Below are positions 21,125-34,134 of a stretch of DNA of 64,000 bases, in pieces. Under the pieces are notes generated by a model that saw only the letters and a program-made list of their open reading frames with translations, had not been told where the DNA came from and searched no databases. The stretch comes from Limnoperna fortunei (Eukaryota > Mollusca > Bivalvia > Mytilida > Modiolidae). The stretch lies in assembly GCA_944474755.1 (NCBI GenBank), contig OX104112.1, forward strand, positions 17,758,273 through 17,822,272, given 5' to 3'. Position 1 is the first letter of the stretch. Each line of letters begins with the position of its first letter. The position numbers were made by a program, and so were the translations under genes.

Positions 21125-24100
21125 GTACTGGTTGTGTCGACAACGCTGTTATTACAGTTTCAGATGTTCTTTCGTATGGCTCAGACGTCTGAAATGTTCA
21201 CTGTGTCTCACCTGTTACATGTACTGTTAGATATTTCGAACATTTCACAACGATTGAATGTGTTGCCAGAACATGTTCGGATAATTATTTAATACTTAAA
21301 TTAACACTACCATTTGTAATTGTAAAGAAATTTATGCTTGAACTGAAATTTTGGATGATTACTGTTCGTAAATAAAGACTCCTTGATAACTTTTGTTATA
21401 TAAATCATTTAGTTCTTGGCAGTTATTAAGATATATGCCTTTCACTGGGTAAATTTGTCACACTGTAGATGCTTTACTCCTGTTTTATATATAGTTTCTT
21501 ATATTAGCAAGCATTTATTTGCATGTAGAAATTAACAGAAAAAAGGCACATTTTGAAATGTGAACGGTGATGTGAGATGTTACTGCTACTCTAAAGAAGC
21601 AAGAAAAAAACACACACACAACACACGCATTTATATTCGAGTATACTTTCTATTTTATATGAGAAACCTTTCAGGCATTTAATACAAACAATTTTGGTTA
21701 GATTCATTACAAATTCAACAACTGATGGAAGATGAACATATTTCACATGAAAGAAAAACATATCAAACACGTTTTGGGGAAAGTTGTTTGTTTGTTTGAA
21801 TACTATGTACGCCACTTCCAGCAATTTTTCAGCTATTCCGTGGCGTCCAGATTTTATTGTTGTGGGAAGCTAGAGTATCCGGAGAAAACCCCCGACCTCC
21901 GGTAGGAACATTGCCCGCAGTCAGACTGGAATAAAACCCGCAACCTCAGTGTTGACAGATCACATGTTCAATAGTAGATGAACTACTACCGTAACCACTC
22001 GGCCACCGAGGTCCTTTTTTGGGCAAGACCGGGTGATCTTTCATGAGCGATAGACATAACACAATTACTATTACAAGTGCAGGATCACATGGCTTTTCCA
22101 AAACCGCATTAAAATACCTATATCTGCCGTAAACCAACAGCTTACAAAACTCGTGATATCCTATGGATTCTCCATTGTGTTATATCTGACATCCACTCAG
22201 AACGCCGAAACAAGAACGTTAAGCAATAACGTGGCAATCTTACTATAACAACGTTCTTGCTTCAGGGTTTTTGATTGGATGACGCAACGAGTACAGATGA
22301 GTGCTCGTGGGCTCATCTGTACTCAGTAATCCCAACCTGAAATCGGTCATTTAGAGAAAAATAGAAAATCTGCGCTGGTCTTTCCGATATGACATGTATA
22401 GACAAAATTATTGTTGTCAATAAAATGAGCAATCGTCATTATTGCTGTACGATATTACTAGTTACACATATAATAAGGTTTTTTCAATACCAAATAAACC
22501 AATTTAATTTCGATTTGAGACTTGCAAGTTTGTGAAGTTTAATAGTTATGTCGGAATTTTTGTTCTGTGTCCAAGTATTGAATATGCAAAACGATTAAAA
22601 TTAATAATGCTTTAAGTTTCATATTAACAGAAAAGAAACATGCGCGTGAAAAAATCTTGAGGTAGAAAAAAATTAGCTCCCGGCCGCACAAGACACTGAC
22701 TTCGCTTACTTATTTACTTGAGGAAACCGGAAATTATAAAAATAACTTTACAAACATAGCAACTCTGCCTTATGATGTAGTCCCTTGCAAGAACTAATTA
22801 TTTATAGGATAGTATATCAAAATATGTGATGAATTAGTAAACGTAATATCTTGTTCTGGAAAAAGAGTATGAATTTAGGCGGTATGTTAATAATTTATCC
22901 AACCCAAACACTTGCGTTTAACATTAAAAGCACGACGTTATTTACACTTTATAGTTATAAGAGTTAGTATTATCACATGTAATATATGTTTTAAGTAAAT
23001 ATATGGTATTCATTTTTAAAACTAATTCGATACTTATTAGCTCTGCTTTAGCACTAAACATTCAAACTATGTATATATGTTCCACATGGAATATGATAGT
23101 TTGTCCTCAATCTAAAAATCAGCACATTCTGTTTGTGTTCCCTAAGTGAATCTGAACTACATCATCATAGTGAATATTCCTTACAGGAATATGGAAACAC
23201 ATGACTATACATTTAATAGTCACTAACGGTATATGGTCCTCTTGGGCATCTGCAAGAATATCTCTTTATCAAATCATAGGCATCATTTAGTATATGTTCC
23301 CTTAGGGAATCCAAAAGTACCTCTTTATATTACATGACAAAGTTATCATTTTGGTATGTATGTTCTCAAATAAAATAAATGCACATCACCATTACACAGG
23401 CATCAGTATAGTTAGAGTATTCTCGGGAATGGTATGTCTAAAGTTATATATTATAAGTTTCCTCAATTTTGATTGATCAAACGGGAAGGTGATATTTTGG
23501 TATAACACCCTTCTGTCTTATATATCACGCTCTGACTGTACAGTGACGTCATTGCCGTTACTGGAAGTAACAGTATCAAGATGTTCAGTATAACATAACT
23601 GGAAACATATCACCCTCGACTGCGTCTCAGGGTGATATGTTTATGGCACGCCGTTTTCATATTTATTCTATTCAAAATTAAGGATATCTTATAGAATATA
23701 TAAGGTATATATATATTATATAATTATATATATATTATATATAATATAATATAAGGTATATATCTTATAAAGATATATTATTTAATACATAAGATATCTT
23801 ATATATTATGTTATATATAGGGAATGTGAATTACAGCACTCTGTATTAATCTTGTAAATATTCCCTCGAGGAATATGAATGTACATCACAATGTAACATG
23901 ACGTAGATAATACTACGGTTAGTACTCCCTCAGGAATTTAAATATACATCCCTATATAACTTGACATAGACAACACTACAGTTTCTTTCCCTACACACCA
24001 CAACGTAGATAAATGTACATCACTTTATAACATGACGTATATGTTATAAACGTTTGTATTCCTCAAGGAATATAAATGTACATCACTGTATCACATAACA

Positions 24101-24150
24101 TAGATATCACTATATTTTGTATTCCCTCAAGGTATATAAATGTACTTCAC
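21125..24150 (-). repeat. Right arm of the giant inverted repeat
   Basis: Reverse-complement partner of 12,440-16,315. It lacks the 599-bp insertion of the left arm. Its SINE (21,770-22,020), hairpin (22,289-22,325), TGACGTCA block (about 23,545), AT palindromes (23,690-23,825) and tandem GTACATTTATATTCCC-type units (23,840-24,150, in complement) appear in mirror order. Confidence 0.85.
21770..22020 (-). mobile_element. SINE copy, mirror of 15,395-15,625
   Basis: On the minus strand it has the same head (CGGTGGCCGAGTGGTTACGG), body and TTCAAACAAACAAAC tail. The head here is closer to a tRNA A box (TGGCCGAGTGG fits TRGCNNAGYGG), so this copy better preserves the tRNA ancestry of the family. 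Confidence 0.75.
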
Positions 24151-25480
24151 TATATTAGTCATTTATTGAGGGAACATTTGTTAGATTCTGTGTCTTGTTA
24201 TGTTGTGATGTACGTTAAAATTCCAAGAATTATTAACTGTATCGATGTCTTTTACATGTGTAACATTTAATTTTATTTATATTTCATGAGTGCACACTTA
24301 TCCGATCTCTGTGTCTTAAATATACCACAACACTGGCTTTAGTACTGTCATGTTATATATTATGTAAATTTGTATTCCCGAAATAGTCTTTTAAATGCCT
24401 TTTGTAGTTTTCTATAACGTTAGGTTTCTGTACATTTCTCGAAATTTTCTTCGAATTACATTAGAAAGCACCGAAACATTGAATACGATATCCCAACACT
24501 GATTTCTTTATTGCCGATAGTTTAAACTGTTCAAAATGTTCTAAAAAAATAACAATGTTCCTATTGTAAATGTACGTTCTATGACATTGGATTCACAACA
24601 GAAAGTACACATATTAAGAAATATAATACTATATGCAGTTTAATATATTTGCATTTGTTCGGCGTTGTGTATTTGCTTTATTTTAGAAGACTTTCTCGTG
24701 GTTATAAGATGATACCTGCAATAAAATTCTGATGATCCTTAATCATAAAATCATCTTAATGTCATTTAACTATATTTCTACCTTCACTCCGTGTTAAAAT
24801 GTATCAATCGGATCCCTTGGGAACATGGCAAAGGCAATTTCCTACATTTTCGCTTCAGTCTTAGAACAAAATACATTATTTGAGATGATATGGTACATTT
24901 GTATTTTTCTAAGTAATTATTGTTTACTTACTCGATACTGTTCTTCAGATTCAGATTCAGATGGCAGAAAACGGCGCGACATTAAAGACAAAAGCACGTG
25001 CTTTGATTTCCTAAAGGAACCTAGCAAAAAATAGCTCTCCTCTGTGCGTATAAATGTTTTGAAAAAAGCACTTCCAGCTTGAAATTCCCACAGGGAATTA
25101 GTCAACGTAACAAAATGTTTTCTTCCTCTCGGCCACAGTTGCGGTTTTGCTAGCAAACTGTAATCACAAAATATATATTTAACAGGAGAACAAATTAGAA
25201 GATAGTATTTACACACTTGGCACACTGGAAAATTTATACAACCTTAATAATATCTTAAAAGGAAGGAAAGAATTAAGTTGAATATATTTATAACAAGCTA
25301 AATACGAGCGAAGAATTCTTACAATTGGGATAAATATATAAGATTTAATCGAAAAATATTCTATCTAGTTTTTAAAAATATGGTTACATTGCAGATAGTT
25401 TTCCCAATTTTTGTATTCAGTGTACAGTTAATGTTCTACGATGATTGTTGGATACACCTATTATAATTGACTAGTGGTAT
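24151..25480. other. Mostly anonymous DNA with one ambiguous exon-like segment
   Basis: Remnants of the satellite extend to about 24,390. The segment 24,943-25,160 is bounded on the minus strand by an acceptor-like TGATTACAG (25,160) and a donor-like CGA/GTAAGT (24,942) and is open in one frame (ends RRFLPSESESEEQYR). The plus strand also offers an acceptor (TTCTTCAG) and an open frame over part of it. No partner exons or domain were found, so no gene is called. Confidence 0.3.
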
Positions 25481-25499
25481 ATGATACCTATCCCTTTTA

Positions 25500-25740
25500 A
25501 TCAACTAGCCAACTCAAATACTACAGTAATGGAAGCGGGAGGTTTGGCATGCCATGAAACCTGGTTTAACCCACCATTTCTTTTGAAATGCCTGTACCAA
25601 GTCAGGACCATTGCTGCAGTTACTATATTTTTGGTCGTTGTTTCTGGAGTTGCCGGTTTCTCGGACTTTGATTTATGGATTGTCTGTTTTGACAATTTTA
25701 TCAGTGATCGGTATATTGTTATTACCATCATTTAATCAAA
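25500..25740 (-). repeat. Probable dispersed repeat
   Basis: Both strands are open for over 75 codons. The text (GTAACTGCAGCAATGGTCCT, GGGTTAAACCAGGTTTCATGG, CATGCCAAACCTCCCGCTTC on the minus strand) resembles repeated sequence I associate with bivalve genomes. It may be the 3' terminal part of the DIRS-like element that follows on the same strand; this is unproven. Confidence 0.35.
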
Positions 25741-26079
25741 CTTTAAAGGACGATTGGTTAAAGTAGTTGATTAAATTTAATTTTAATATAATTTGCATTT
25801 CAAATGCACATATATTTAACGCATAAACAATAACTAACATTCGTTAATTTATCTTTGATTTCATTACACAGATAAAACAATGACACATTTAGCTAAATAC
25901 AATGATAACAGGCTCAAAAGTAAATATAATACTTTACGGTAAGACAAAAGTTGACTATCAATAGTGTTTGCCTTAATATCATTAAAACAGCTAATACACT
26001 GCAAAACACTAAACTACACTAACATGACATTTCAACATGACGTGCTGACTTCTCATTAGGACTGGTTAGTCAAAAAAGG

Positions 26080-26760
26080 TTAATTTGCATCAAGTTTTCT
26101 GATCCCTTATTGGCTTAGTTTTTTATCCGTCCAATATATCGTATTGACCAGTCAATATGACATATTGGATGATTAGCGAATACATGTATAGTTGTGAAAA
26201 ATTTTTCGTATCTTTGTAAAACCTGCGTACATTTCTTGAGAACAATACAAAACTGATATTTAGCCAACGGAGTCCCATCTACTTGAACAAACATTTTATT
26301 TCAGAAGCTGGTATCAGAAAAACGAATTGTTAAAAAGGCTTCCAACATGATAAAAGAGCATATTGCAATATCAGTTTGCTTCACAACTGAAATAGTTACC
26401 GATTTCCCTATTTGATCCGTATTTGCTATTACGAAAAACATCCTTTAAACATGATGCATGGCTTTTCAAATCCTTATTGGAAACAGTTATCTCAGTTACT
26501 CTCAACATACCAAAAAAGGCTAGAGACAAAGCTGATGAAAATAAACAGGCGTCGTAATTAGAGGAAAAACATAATTTAAAGACTGAATTAATTTCTTTAG
26601 TAAGTCAACAGAAATTGGACAAGAACATCCGGTTTTGAGGCTTTTTCCTTCGTAAACCTTCGGGCATTTTTGAGACCAAAAAATTACTTGGTATAGTCCT
26701 AGAGGTTTTCGATGGTAACTAAGCCGCGAAATATAGGATGACACTGTAGAAGCCGTTAAG
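26080..26760 (-). pseudogene. Tyrosine recombinase of a DIRS/Ngaro-like retrotransposon, broken
   Basis: Minus-strand reading gives CPISVDLLKKLIQSLNYVF, then ALSLAFFGMLRVTEITVSN in a shifted frame. The latter is the classic first-arginine box of tyrosine recombinases (AFFG-x-LR-x-x-E). VDGTPLAKYQFCIVLKK follows. The C-terminal His-x-x-Arg and Tyr boxes are not clearly readable. Stops and frameshifts interrupt it. It lies 3' of a matching RT/RNase H remnant, as in DIRS-type elements. Confidence 0.65.
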
Positions 26761-26929
26761 CCTTTAAAGGACAGGTAGGCAATAAATTAAGTAAATTAGG
26801 TTGGCCAAGTTTGAGACATTTTAAATAAACGTCGAAATTGAACAAAAGAGTCGAAAGCCGTATTGTATAACTTCCATATTTTTGTGGACAAAGACAATTT
26901 TTTTTAACTTAGTTCTTTTTTGTCGATTT

Positions 26930-28200
26930 CTTCTAAAGGTGGTCTGGTATTTGGTGAAAAGTCTGCATCTGCCTGTGGAGAAATCCGCTTGAATTTCTGA
27001 AAGTCACAACGAGATAAACTGTCAGCTGATATATTTAAACAACCAGGAAATGTTCAGCTTTAAAAAAAATATTTAATTCTAAACACATCAGCACTAGTTT
27101 TCTGACTAATGTCATAACACTGTCAGATTATGAAGACTTTTTGTTGATAAATGTGGCTTGATTATCCATATGAAAAATAATTCTCTTGTTCTTCAACTCA
27201 GAGCCCCAAATGAATAGAGTAGCAATTACTCGGACAATTCCAGAAAAGTAATATCATAGAAAAAGTCCTGATGATTCCATTGATCCCACATGCTTAGGCC
27301 AATTCAAGTCTATGCCTCCTGCTCTATCAGTAAATAGTTCTAAGTCTGTATTTGAACTCCACAATTGGTCAAGCATAACGGTAGTATCATTATAATTTGA
27401 AAGAAATCTAACTCTACTCGCAAATCTTCTTGCATACTTTTATCACCTTAGTATGATAATGTTGGTTCTTTTAAATTTTGATAAGCCTTCTACAGACTCT
27501 ACCCTGAAATAATAACCTGACAGCAAAATTAAATTTCCCAATCAAAGACTATAACTCTTTCAAAGTCAATTTTTACTATCAATAAAGAATTGATCTCATT
27601 TTTGAAGTCATGTTACATCATTACCATTTCCGAACTCAATGCCTAAAATATCCAATGTTCGGTAGGGTGGACTGCTTTATCTTCAGATAAGGGGACCCTC
27701 GTTCGTTTCAACAATCATTAAGACTAAGAGCATTAGTTGACATTGTTTAGTTTCTGCTTACCACCAAACATAAAAGCATCTAATTAGTGTAGGATAGACC
27801 TGTTATTCGATATTTCTTGTACGTATCAATGAAATGTTGTCGAAAAAGTATTTAAAAAATGGGACACATTATAAATGTCCCATCTGTTAACACGCATCAA
27901 AATAATATTTATTTTGGTATTTAAATCCAGTTAAATCAACTTAACTATCGGAGAGACTAAGAAGCTTTAAGAGGAGCTTTGGTACCAAGGATTCTTACTG
28001 CATCGTCAAGACTAGAATAACTTACTTGTAATCCTCTAAATAAAAAAAATCATTTATTTACTTGTTTGGGGGAATTGGCAAATTTTGAATTAATTGAAAT
28101 TATGTTCTTCCCTTTTGGGTTATAGTAGCAATGGGTGATGCACGAAAGGTAGGAAAAGGTGGTTCAGTGTCAGGGCCGGCTATTCTACCAAAAGAAATCT
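26930..28200 (-). pseudogene. Reverse transcriptase/RNase H remnant of the DIRS/Ngaro-like element
   Basis: Minus-strand segments in changing frames read SLIGKLNFAVRLLFQGRV (about 27,500), then LWSSNTDLELFTDRAGG (about 27,350; the LELFTD box of this RNase H type), NKRIIFHMDNQATFINKK (about 27,150) and CLNISADSLSRCDFQKFKR with a PQAD tail (about 26,990). The order and spacing fit the thumb and RNase H of DIRS-type polyproteins. No palm YxDD box is readable. Many stops; dead copy. Confidence 0.65.
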
Positions 28201-28269
28201 CTTTGGACATTTTTCGCACAGCTACACTATTTTTATCAGTATTCAAAGGTATCGAATTTATAACTATAG

Positions 28270-28900
28270 CTATTCTTGATCTTATTCCAACTTAAAACCA
28301 AACTGTAGTATACGAACTTTTGCTGTAGCTTGACTTGGATAGTTAATAAGGCCCTTTCTAACTCTTTCAAAATTAAAAAGTTTTATGAGTATTTTTATGC
28401 CCTTGAACTTTGGCATTGTTGTGACCCTGAATGTGTTTTTTAAGCATCTACATGCACATTCACTCCTACTGTTGGAGTATTTGGAGTTTAAAGATATAGC
28501 ATCCACAATGCACAGTCAACTTTACTCCAAGGTGAATTGGGGAAATGTGCTTTACGCTTTCTATATCGTTTGTCATAATATATCCATCATGGCTGCTTTT
28601 CTCACTGTTTACATATATTTAAATATTTCCAGACCTTTGTTTGGCCACTTATCCCACATTATGTTAGCATAAATTATGAAAGCAGAAGTCCAAGTGTTTA
28701 AATTTTTTAAAGTAGGGTTTTTCATGTGCACTATCGATATCAGTCCAACTCGGATTGTTAGATCTCCATCAGAAACGTATTTACTTAAGTCTCTCGCAGA
28801 TTGTAGGAAAAGTGCAATTTTGAGAAAATCTCCCGACCTTATTCGTTCTTTCATTTTGATGTGTTTGTGCAAACAGTCGAAAATACTCGTTGTTTCATCT
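28270..28900 (-). pseudogene. Gag-like ORF1 remnant of the DIRS/Ngaro-like element
   Basis: The minus-strand frame 28,609-28,872 contains ERIRSGDFLKIALFLQSARD and KNLNTWTSAFIIYANIM. A helical segment followed by an I-x-x-x-x-x-W-T-x-A-F box is typical of the first ORF of these retrotransposons. A second frame, 28,282-28,506, may hold its C-terminal part, with a Cys-x-Cys (ECACRC). Located 5' of the RT/RNase H remnant on the same strand. Confidence 0.5.
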
Positions 28901-29619
28901 TGGCTCTTGTATTTATGTGCATTTATATTTTAAATGCTCACATCTGATCTCAATGTTAATATATTCTTACTACAACTTGGTCAAGGCCAATCCCGTGTTA
29001 CCAATAGCAATATCACATTGTTTGTCCTACACCTGTGCCTGTGGAATGCGACTATGGGCCACTGGCGATAAACCCTATAAAACAGAACGGTCTGAAATGA
29101 TCAAAGTTTCAATATTTTACATGGTCTCAGAATTCTCATTAATAAGGTGTAAACATTTGATTTGAAACGTCATGCCGGTTACAATTTTGCATCTTGCAGA
29201 TTCAGTAGTATAGCTAAACATCAGGATATATAACGAGATTTATCCATTACTCTTTGCGGTGAAACCCTTAAAGACAATTTATACACAACTACCAGAGCAG
29301 ATATGTACTATCGACCGGGACCGGTATGGATTTCTGGGATGCTTTTACCACTATAGCTAAAACATTTGGAAAACCAAAACATGCTGGTCTGTAGGTCATT
29401 TGCAAAAATAACAATATTCGACAACGTTTAAAACTATATGATCAAATTATACATATTTAAAACATGATACATATGAACCTACCAGAATGCAACGTGACTC
29501 CGGTGGTGTTTAATGGTCATTCTTGCTTTTCCACATTTTAAAGTAGAAAAATAATTTTGCTTAAAAAAATCAAGTTGGAATAGAATTTTGTTGGATTAGG
29601 CATTTGATTATTTACCACT

Positions 29620-30100
29620 ATTAGGTAGTTTGACATATGGTATCCCCCAGCGGACCAGGTAGATAAATTGACATGGTCTCTCAGAGCGGACTAAGTAGGT
29701 AGTTTGTCCTGTTTTCCCCAGAGGACTAGAAAGGTAGTATAACCTGGTGTCCTCGAGAGCACTAGGTAAGCAGATTAGGTAAGTGGCTTTACCTTGTGTC
29801 CATTATATGGCTAGTTGTTTAGTCCGGTGTCTCCGAGAGAACTAGGTAATTAGTTTTGCCTCATGCCCTTAAGCGTACTAAGTAGGTAGTTTGGCCAGCT
29901 GTTTCCGATGTAAGTGGTTTGGCTTGATGTCACCGAGAGGGCTCGGTAAGGTTTACCTTTCTTCTCTGATGCGCGAGCAGACTAATAAGGTCGTTTAGCT
30001 TAGATTTGCAGAGGGAACTGGGTATGTGGTTTGCCCCGGTGTCCCCGATTGGACTATGCATGTAGTTTTACCTAGTGTTCCAGAACAAACTGGATAAAAA
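29620..30100 (+). repeat. Degenerate minisatellite, about 36-42 bp units
   Basis: Around a dozen units of the form GGACTAGGTAGGTAGTTTG, ACCTGGTGTCC and CCGAGAG vary in length. One more unit lies isolated at about 30,490-30,545 (GGTGTCTCCGAGCGGACTAG). Confidence 0.75.
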
Positions 30101-30779
30101 AAATAGCCAGGAACTCGACCGAACAACAAGAGCCGAATGTCAAGGGACAATTACAAACCCAGATTTACACAACCATATACAACTCAAAACAAAACCAAAA
30201 CAGAATTACAAAAAGCAAGTAACTTGAACCAAAAAACTGTGCAGTCGGGTCCTACGGACAACTAAACAGGGCCTACCTATAATTAGACATCCGTAGAGTT
30301 ACTCATTTCACAGAACATAGACATAGAAAACTTTATTTGAATTCAGGATCGTACTAACAAATAAAAAACATAAGCTCTAATGATATGTTCACCGAATATA
30401 AAATATCTAGGAAAAAGTCCAATCCGGGAATAGGAAATGCTATCTGCCACTCAGCGAAAATATTTGATTGTATTTGACAAATGGATTTTTTCCCGGTGTC
30501 TCCGAGCGGACTAGTAAGCGGTTTTACTTGGTATAGCCGAGCCAAAAACAAACAATAATGTATGTAGAATAACTCGATCATACCTTAACCTACATCTAAT
30601 GATTGACAATGAGGGTCGGCTAAGAACCACACTTTACGACGAAAGGAAGTTCTAGGTAAGCGAAGAAACAAATGTGAAGTTAAATATCTAATTATATTTT
30701 TTAAAGGTATAACGGCAATCATGTATATTTATTACATGTTCATCTTTGTAAACGCGTTTGTTGCACACAACCTATAAAC

Positions 30780-32600
30780 TACATCATTATTGTATTCGAA
30801 ACAGGAGAAGTACCCAAAAGTTGGCTGATTGGAAACATTAAACCTATTTACAAAAATAAAGGAGATAGTAAAGACCCTCAAAACTTTCGTCCTGCTACAA
30901 TAGTTACCTGTTTAGGAAAACTTTTTACCGCCGAACTTACAATCAGATTAAATGAATATTCTGAAAACTTTTGTCCTTGATGAAAACCAAAGTGGATTCC
31001 GAAACCTTTCTGTGTCTTTATATACTTTGAGAAATCTTTCGATAAAGTGTGGAGAACAGGCTTGTGGCATAAACTAGTACTAAATAATATAAATGGAAAT
31101 ATGCTTAATGTCATTCAGAACATGTATAAAAACATTAAATCAAATGTTGTTTTTAACCATGAAAAATCTTATTATTTCCCGTGTAATGATGGGGTGAGAC
31201 AAGGTGAAAACATGTCTTATTTCCTATTTGCCGTATTTTTGAATGATTTGGAATCTTTCTTAGAAAATCAAAATAACATCGTCTTGTATCCATTTCTAAA
31301 GATTTATAATCAATTATAGGGGTACGCAAAAATACTCGCACTTTTATACGCAGACGATACAGTTCTAATGTCTGCAACAGCAGGTGGCCTTCAATCACAA
31401 TTTAACAGCTTCTAAGAATACTGCAATGAATGCCAACTTTCTGTTAATATAGATAAAACAAAATATTGTGTGTTTTGCAAGCGGACGGTGACCAAATAAT
31501 TTGCGATTTAAATATGCAAACAGAGAACTAGAAATTATCAAGGACTTTAACTATCTTGGAACTATATTAAATAAACTGTTAATTTTAACTTAGCAATCAA
31601 AGCACAAGCAGAAAGGGGAACAAAAGCAATATATGAAGTATTTAAATTAGGAAAGAATCATAACCTTTCAAAATCTTGCCAATTAGATTTGCTTGATAAA
31701 ATGGTTAAGCCAATATTGTTTCATGGTTGCGAAATGTGTGGCTTCAAAAACTGTCACCTGATCGAAAAGGTTCATTTGAAATTTTGCAAACTTTTACTGA
31801 ATTTTAAATCTTCTACGCCAAACTGTTTTGTGTATGGTGAACTAGGTAGATTCCCTTTATATCTTGACATTAAATTAAGAATAGTATCATATTGGTTAAA
31901 ATTACTGTCTGTGTAATAGACAAAACTATGCCTATTAATTTACAAGCTTATGTTACATCTGTTCAATACTCAAAATAAATAGATTTTTCTTGACTTGCAC
32001 ACATTAAACTTTTTCGCAGTTTACCTGATTAGTTCGACAAAGCTGGCACGATGAAGTTCAAAACTGCCCTAAAGCCGCAAATTAAAAAGATGTTTAAAGA
32101 CACTTTAGAGTGTGAGCACTATTTCAAAATATTGAACAAAAAAGTTTCGATAACACTTTGTAAATTTATAACATGCACTCATAAACTTCCTGTTGAAACG
32201 GGAAGATGGAATAACGTTGAACGACAAAATAGAAAATGTAAACTTTGTAATGAAAGTATAGGAGATGAATTCGACTATGTTCTAGAATGTCGATGCTTCT
32301 AAGTTAATAAAAAGGAACTGATCAGTAAACAGGTGACTAGAAACCCAAATAGTCAAATGATATTATGGTAACAATATTAAATTATTTAAACTATGTAAAT
32401 TGATAAAAATCATGAATAAAAAAACGTGTGGTCTCTGCTAAAACTTATCTGTTTCCCATATTATATGTATTGAATGTGTTATGTGTCATTTGTGATACTG
32501 TTTGTGCTGTATTGTGTGTCTGTAATGTTGTATATATTGTACATAGTATATTTCTCTGTACCTTAATGCCTGGTTTATGAGAATAAAGATAGATGTGTTG
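30780..32600 (+). mobile_element. LINE (non-LTR retrotransposon), 5'-truncated, most of the reverse transcriptase present
   Basis: Begins in the RT fingers (WLIGNIKPIYKNKGDSKDP, NFRPATIVTCLGKLF near 30,820-30,920). It continues with motif A text near 31,031 (YFEKSFDKVWRTGLW, where Tyr replaces the catalytic Asp), GVRQGENMSYFLFAVFLNDL at 31,193, the catalytic loop LLYADDTVLMSATAGGLQS near 31,341, the thumb at 31,689-31,916, and a C-terminal finger (CKLCNESIGDEFDYVLEC) at 32,235-32,290. It ends near GAATAAAGATAGATGTG and a T-rich run. At least five frameshifts or stops. Same family as the copy at 10,140-11,694. Confidence 0.85.
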
Positions 32601-32662
32601 TTGTTTTTTTTTTGTTTTTTTGTTGTTTTTGTTTTTTGTTTTTTTTTTTTTTGTTTTGTTTC
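32598..32662 (+). repeat. T-rich low-complexity tract
   Basis: Runs of T separated by single G residues, directly after the LINE 3' end. Confidence 0.85.
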
Positions 32663-32817
32663 TCAAGAATTATAATTACGTTTGAAGTTAGCTTATTGTT
32701 AGGCTTGAGTAATCCTTTGAGTGATCAATTATTTAGTTGTTGCTAATCAGAGATATTAGGATTCTCGCTCAAATCTCCACGTGGGTACAATTAGCTGTCT
32801 GGGAATGGAATTAGCAC

Positions 32818-34134
32818 GTAGACGACATGAACTTTGTGTACCGGATTAGTTTAATGACCATGAACTTTCTGTTCTGGATTAGTTAAATGATCATGACCTT
32901 TATTGTGTACCGCATTAGTTTAGTGACCATGACCGTTATTGCGTACCGGATTAGTTTATTGACCATGATATTATATTTTTTACCGGATTAGTTTAGTGAT
33001 CATGACCTTTACTGTGTACAGAATTAGTTTAGTGACCATGAACTTTGTGTACCGGATTAGTTTAGTGACTGTGACCTTTATTGTGTACCTGATTAGCTTA
33101 GTGACCATGACCTTTATTGTGTACCGCATTAGTTTAGTGACCATGATCTTTATTGTGTACCGCATTATTTTAGTGCCCATGGATTAGTTTAGTGACCATA
33201 ACCATTATTGTACCGGATTAGTTTAGTGACCATGAACTTTGTGTACCGCATTAGTTTAGAGACAGTGACGTTTATTGTGTACCGCATTATTTTAGTGCCC
33301 ATGAACTTTGTGTACCGGACTAGTTTAGATACCGTGACGTTTATTGTGTACCGCATTAGTTTAGTGACCATAAACTTTGTGTACCGGATTAGTTTAGTGA
33401 CTGTGACCTTTATTGTGTACCGGATTAGCTTGGTGACCATGACCTTTATTGTGTACCGCATTAGTTTAGTGACCATGACCTTTATTGTGTACCGGATTAG
33501 TTTAGTTTAGAAACCGTGACGTTTATTGTGTACGCATTATTTTAGTGACCATGAACGTTGTGTACCGGACTAGTTTAGAGACCGTGACGTTTATTGTGTA
33601 CCGCATTAGTTTAGTGACCATAAACTTTGTGTATTGGATTAGTTTAGTGACCATGACGTTTATTGTGTACCGGATTAGTTTAGAGAACATGACCTTTATT
33701 GTGTACCGGATAAGTTTAGTAACCATGATCTTTATTGTGTACCGGATTAGTTTAGTGACCATGACCTTTATGGTGCACCGCATTAGCTTAGATCATGACC
33801 TCTATTGTGTAACGGATTAGTTTAGTTACCATGACCCTCATTGTGTACCGGATTAGTTTAGTGACCATGACTTTTATTGTGTACCGGAGTAGTTTAATGA
33901 CCATGACCTTTATTGTGTACCGGATTAGTTTAATGACCATGACCTTTATTGTGTACCGGATTAGTTTAGTGACTATGAACTTTGTGTACCGGATTACTTT
34001 ATTGACCATAACCTTTATTGTGTTCCGGATTAGTTTACTGACAATTACCTTTATTGTGCACCAGATTAGTTTAGTGACTATGACCTTTACTGTGTACCAG
34101 ATTAGTTTAGAGACAGTGTACCGGATTAGTTTTC
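32818..34134 (+). repeat. Minisatellite 1, 36-bp unit with 33-bp variants
   Basis: The unit is GACCATGACCTTTATTGTGT followed by ACCGGATTAGTTTAGT. Variants drop three bases (ACCATGAACTTTGTGTACCGG). About 36 units. Most length variation is in threes, so frames remain open on both strands; these are not called as genes. Confidence 0.9.

Noticed and set aside
12440..24150. Inverted repeat as an assembly artefact (haplotype joined head to head)
   Set aside because: The arms differ by many substitutions and indels and by a 599-bp insertion with target-site duplication; an artefact would normally be near-identical. Long reads would still be the final test.
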